The notes under the pieces: model-generated
Database searches by the model: none
What the model was told of the DNA's origin: nothing
The model's input: the letters and a program-made list of their open reading frames with translations, nothing else
NCBI GenBank assembly: GCA_964490145.1
Contig: CAZBBS010000002.1
Coordinates: 1-64,000, forward strand
Direction: 5' to 3'
Length of the DNA stretch: 64,000 bases
DNA from: Eutrophocola sp964490145
Lineage (GTDB): Bacteria > Pseudomonadota > Gammaproteobacteria > Pseudomonadales > Pseudohongiellaceae
Part shown: positions 61,334-64,000 of the stretch, in pieces
Position numbering within the stretch: the first letter of the stretch is position 1
Layout: each line of letters begins with the position of its first letter
Program-made: the position numbers and the translations under genes

Positions 61334-61963
61334 ATGAATGCGCAAGTAATTGATGATAAAAGAGAAATACGTGAGCTGGTGGACAACTGGGCTATTTTCA
61401 GTGATTCCGGTGACTGGGAGCGATTCGCGCAGTGCTGGTTTGAGGACGGGTATATGTGCGCGACCTGGTTCCAGGCACCGGCCGGTGATTTTATCAAGGC
61501 CAGGCGGGAAGGGTTTGATAAGGGTGTCAGCATCATTCACTTTCATGGCGGTTTTACCTGTGATGTGGTCGGTGATCGCGCCATTGCCCAGACCAAGATG
61601 ACGATAAATCAGCGTGCGCCGGTTCATGGAGTGGTTGTGGATGTGGTGTGCACCGGCAGATTTTATGATTTTTTTGAAAAGCGCGAGGGGCGCTGGGGGA
61701 TGGTAAGAAGGCAGCCTATCTATGAAAAGGATCGCCTTGATATCGTGGATCCAAATGCCAGCCTTGAGCTCGATCAGGACATTCTCGACGGTTTTCCCGT
61801 GGGTTATCAGCATCTGGCCTATCTGCAGTCACAGATTGGCTATCCGGTAGCCAAAGGCGGTCTGCCAGGACTGAAGGGACCTGAAGTCGAGAAACTGTAT
61901 GCAGAAGGGCAGGCCTGGCTGTCAGGTGCACAAACACCCGGACGCCCCGAAGTGATCAAATGA
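61334..61963 (+). CDS. SnoaL-like (NTF2-fold) protein
   Basis: A 209-residue cytoplasmic protein of the SnoaL_4 type: IRELVDNWAIFSDSGDWERFAQCWFEDGYMCATWF at the N-terminus, then VSIIHFHGGFTCDVVGDRAIAQTKMTINQR and a long C-terminal extension after the barrel (LDGFPVGYQHLAYLQSQIGYPV). The ATG at 61334 has GGGAG 9 nt upstream. It is divergent from the LigJ-like gene with a 289-bp spacer. Relatives include aromatic-ring dioxygenase small subunits and dehydratases; function is unassigned. Confidence 0.75.
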   Translation: MNAQVIDDKREIRELVDNWAIFSDSGDWERFAQCWFEDGYMCATWFQAPAGDFIKARREGFDKGVSIIHFHGGFTCDVVGDRAIAQTKMTINQRAPVHGVVVDVVCTGRFYDFFEKREGRWGMVRRQPIYEKDRLDIVDPNASLELDQDILDGFPVGYQHLAYLQSQIGYPVAKGGLPGLKGPEVEKLYAEGQAWLSGAQTPGRPEVIK

Positions 61964-62065
61964 CCTGTTAGGGGGAAGATTCCGTTAATCAGGCCGATCC
62001 TGTATCATGCCGCTTTCCAGGCATCTGCCGGTACGGCTATTTCCCTATATAAAACAAGGCTATAG

Positions 62066-63079
62066 ATGAACGCCAAAGCTCAGCCAGAAACTCCAGCATT
62101 GATCGACCGTTTTGGGCGACACATAGACTATGTGCGAATCTCGGTAACGGATCGTTGTGATTTCCGTTGTGTGTATTGCATGGCTGAAGAGATGACTTTT
62201 CTTCCCCGTCAACAGGTGCTTTCCCTTGAGGAGATTTACCAGATTGCCAGGGCCTTTACCGAGCTGGGTGTCAGGAAATTGCGACTCACCGGTGGTGAGC
62301 CCCTGGTACGCCGGAATGTGATGACCCTGATTGAGCAATTGGGGCAGCTTGACGGGTTGGAAGAGTTGCTCTTGACGACCAATGGTTCACAGCTGGAAAA
62401 ACTGGCCGTGCCCTTACGGGATGCTGGTGTGACTCGAATCAATATTTCGCTGGACAGTCTGGATGCCGACCTATTTCACCAGATGACCCGCACGGGGAAT
62501 CTGGACAAGGTTAAGCGGGGTATTGAGGCCGCCGTGAAGGCAGGTTTCAAAAGCCTGAGAATCAACTCGGTTATCCTGAAAGGGCGGAATGATCACGAAG
62601 TGATGGACCTGCTCGAATATGCGATGAGCCTGGGAATCAATATCGCTTTTATCGAGGAGATGCCGCTTGGCGAAATTTCTGACCATGCCCGCACCGAGAC
62701 CATGGTCAGCAATGAGGAAATACGGAACATCATCCAGGAGCGTTATGATCTGGCGCCGGTTGATATGACTACTGCCGGGCCCTCACGGTATTACAGTATT
62801 GCCTCCCACGACTCCCGGGTGGGTTTTATTTCCCCGGTTAGTCACAATTTCTGTGACACCTGTAATCGTGTACGCCTGACTGTTGAGGGGCGATTGCTGT
62901 TATGCCTGGGTAATGAGCACTCCATGGATCTGCGTAAAGTGATCAGGGAGAACCCCGGGAATACCGACATCCTGAAACAGCACATCGTCCAAGCCATGGA
63001 TCTGAAACCGCAAAAGCATTATTTCTATGACAAGGATGAGCCTCAACTGGTCAGGTTCATGAATATGACTGGCGGCTGA
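62066..63079 (+). CDS. moaA: GTP 3',8-cyclase MoaA
   Basis: A radical-SAM enzyme that converts GTP to 3',8-cH2GTP, the first step of molybdopterin synthesis. The 337-residue protein has the SAM cluster motif CDFRCVYC (Cys31, Cys35, Cys38), the GGEPL motif, and the C-terminal GTP-binding cluster Cys263, Cys266 and Cys280 (FCDTCNRVRLTVEGRLLLC). It ends in the Gly-Gly tail needed for activity. No Moco riboswitch was recognised in the upstream ~100 bp. Confidence 0.96.
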   Translation: MNAKAQPETPALIDRFGRHIDYVRISVTDRCDFRCVYCMAEEMTFLPRQQVLSLEEIYQIARAFTELGVRKLRLTGGEPLVRRNVMTLIEQLGQLDGLEELLLTTNGSQLEKLAVPLRDAGVTRINISLDSLDADLFHQMTRTGNLDKVKRGIEAAVKAGFKSLRINSVILKGRNDHEVMDLLEYAMSLGINIAFIEEMPLGEISDHARTETMVSNEEIRNIIQERYDLAPVDMTTAGPSRYYSIASHDSRVGFISPVSHNFCDTCNRVRLTVEGRLLLCLGNEHSMDLRKVIRENPGNTDILKQHIVQAMDLKPQKHYFYDKDEPQLVRFMNMTGG

Positions 63080-63295
63080 TGGCTTTGGCCGAAGTTTTTT
63101 TCTCTCTTTATATTTCGCTCACCATGTTTTCAATGCCCATTAATCGGCGCTCTTTGTCCGGTCTGGCTTCGCCCTGAGTCCGACAAGCTCCCCGGCGCAT
63201 CGAAAATTCCAACAAGCCCTCTCAACGTTCTTTTTATAAAATATATTGAAAACCCATTTAACAGACTCCAAGTTTACCTATCCAGGAAGATACAT

Positions 63296-63820
63296 ATGGC
63301 GCACAACAAGCCCCAGAAAGCATTTGTCCCTTTGCAAATAGCCGTCGTCACAGTTTCAGATACCAGAACGGAAGAAACCGATACCTCCGGCTATTACCTG
63401 GCGGATGCTCTGATCGCAGAGGGGCACAATCTCAATGAAAAACATATCTGCAAGGATGACGTTGAAGATCTCAGAGCCCTGGTAAAAGGGTTGATTGAAA
63501 ATGATGCAATCCATGCCGTGCTTGTCACCGGAGGAACAGGTTTTACCAAGCGTGATAATACGGTAGTTTCCCTGTCCCCATTGCTTGAGTCGTCAATAGA
63601 TGGTTTCGGTGAATTGTTTCGCTACCTGTCCTACAAGGAGATTGGTTCATCCACTATCCAGTCTCGTGCGTTTGCAGGCTTGAGCAACAATACCGTGGTG
63701 TTTTGTATGCCCGGATCACCGGGAGCCTGCAAGACTGCCTGGGAAGGAATTATCCGGGAGCAGCTGGATTCGCGGCATCGCCCCTGCAATTTTGTGGACA
63801 GAATCACCAGTCGGGATTAG
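63296..63820 (+). CDS. moaB: Molybdenum cofactor biosynthesis protein MoaB
   Basis: A 174-residue MoCF-fold protein for molybdopterin adenylylation (MogA/MoaB type). It has VVTVSDTRTEETDTSGYYLADAL, the molybdopterin-binding LVTGGTGFTKRDNTV and CMPGSPGACKTAW. It is 216 bp after moaA on the same strand. E. coli MoaB itself is thought to be dispensable, but MoaB is the adenylyltransferase in many bacteria lacking MogA. Confidence 0.93.
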   Translation: MAHNKPQKAFVPLQIAVVTVSDTRTEETDTSGYYLADALIAEGHNLNEKHICKDDVEDLRALVKGLIENDAIHAVLVTGGTGFTKRDNTVVSLSPLLESSIDGFGELFRYLSYKEIGSSTIQSRAFAGLSNNTVVFCMPGSPGACKTAWEGIIREQLDSRHRPCNFVDRITSRD

Positions 63821-64000
63821 GCCGGCTTTGACACAGGCATTACCAAGGGATACGGGTTGTTGAGGATTTTTTGACGCAGAAAAAAATGCAGCCCGGTTTC
63901 CATATTTGGGGGGGAAGGGGCCAGGCTGCGAAGGGGATTCTTTTCGTTCAGTACTTCAAGGTCGCAGTCTGTTAGCGAGGTCTAGGGGAACCTGGGTTCA
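63821..64000. other. Non-coding end of the window
   Basis: 180 bp after moaB. I see no ORF of credible length and no clear terminator. The GGGGGGGAAGGGG run near 63910 is notable only for composition. Confidence 0.5.

Noticed and set aside
61964..62065. Moco riboswitch or ModE site before moaA
   Set aside because: I could not build the expected paired elements or the palindromic ModE motif in this spacer.

Overview
The window reads as a chromosomal segment of a gammaproteobacterium, probably an uncultured aquatic, aerobic heterotroph. The housekeeping order supports this: ypjD-corB next to ffh, rpsP-rimM-trmD-rplS, dsbC-hom-thrC...recJ, and a complete ccmABCDEFGHI operon. Three runs of exactly 100 N mark scaffold joins. 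One of them (34123-34222) is flanked by an identical 55-bp sequence on both sides, so it looks like an assembler artefact rather than missing DNA. No rRNA, tRNA, CRISPR array, insertion sequence or prophage was seen.

Layout. 1-1068: start of an NAD-linked, molybdenum formate dehydrogenase operon (fdsG, fdsB), reading out of the window. 1348-6679: a leftward periplasmic oxidation operon, interrupted by two gaps. It holds a two-domain VOC protein, a PQQ alcohol dehydrogenase carrying the Asp-X-Asp signature of lanthanide-dependent enzymes, a cytochrome with two c-type haem sites (one CX4CH), a haem-c plus beta-propeller protein, and a small cytochrome c. 6890-12747: SnoaL-like proteins, a GH108 lysozyme, DUF3016, fdhD, Nudix, corB/corC and ypjD. 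12920-25067: ffh, rpsP-rimM-trmD-rplS, dsbC, hom-thrC, htrA, fadD, recJ. 25146-33449: a small cytochrome c, dcd and the cytochrome c maturation operon. 33476-39196: MFS transporter, a degenerate-M14/GH88-GH105 fusion, a zinc-ribbon protein, a cation:proton antiporter and an unknown envelope protein.

39197-56036 is the accessory part. A metal-ligand-poor MBL protein and a DUF1592-DUF1552-ankyrin cassette are both preceded by related 9-bp tandem repeats. They are followed by a 2OG-Fe(II) oxygenase, a p-cresol methylhydroxylase-like flavoprotein with its cytochrome, a canonical MBL hydrolase, an orphan membrane protein with a four-cysteine tail, OmpW, a Tat-type TIM-barrel protein and a large TonB-dependent receptor. 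56121-63820: modABC, a GST, small proteins, a LigJ-like amidohydrolase, a SnoaL protein, moaA and moaB.

Two themes link the genes. The first is periplasmic electron transfer through c-type cytochromes: the PQQ dehydrogenase chain, the PchC-like subunit and DUF1592 all need the Ccm system encoded here. The second is molybdenum: molybdate uptake (modABC), cofactor synthesis (moaA, moaB), sulfuration (fdhD) and a client enzyme (formate dehydrogenase). The TonB receptor, PQQ dehydrogenase, PCMH-like enzyme, LigJ-like hydratase and GST suggest growth on dissolved alcohols or aromatic compounds. That last point is inference.
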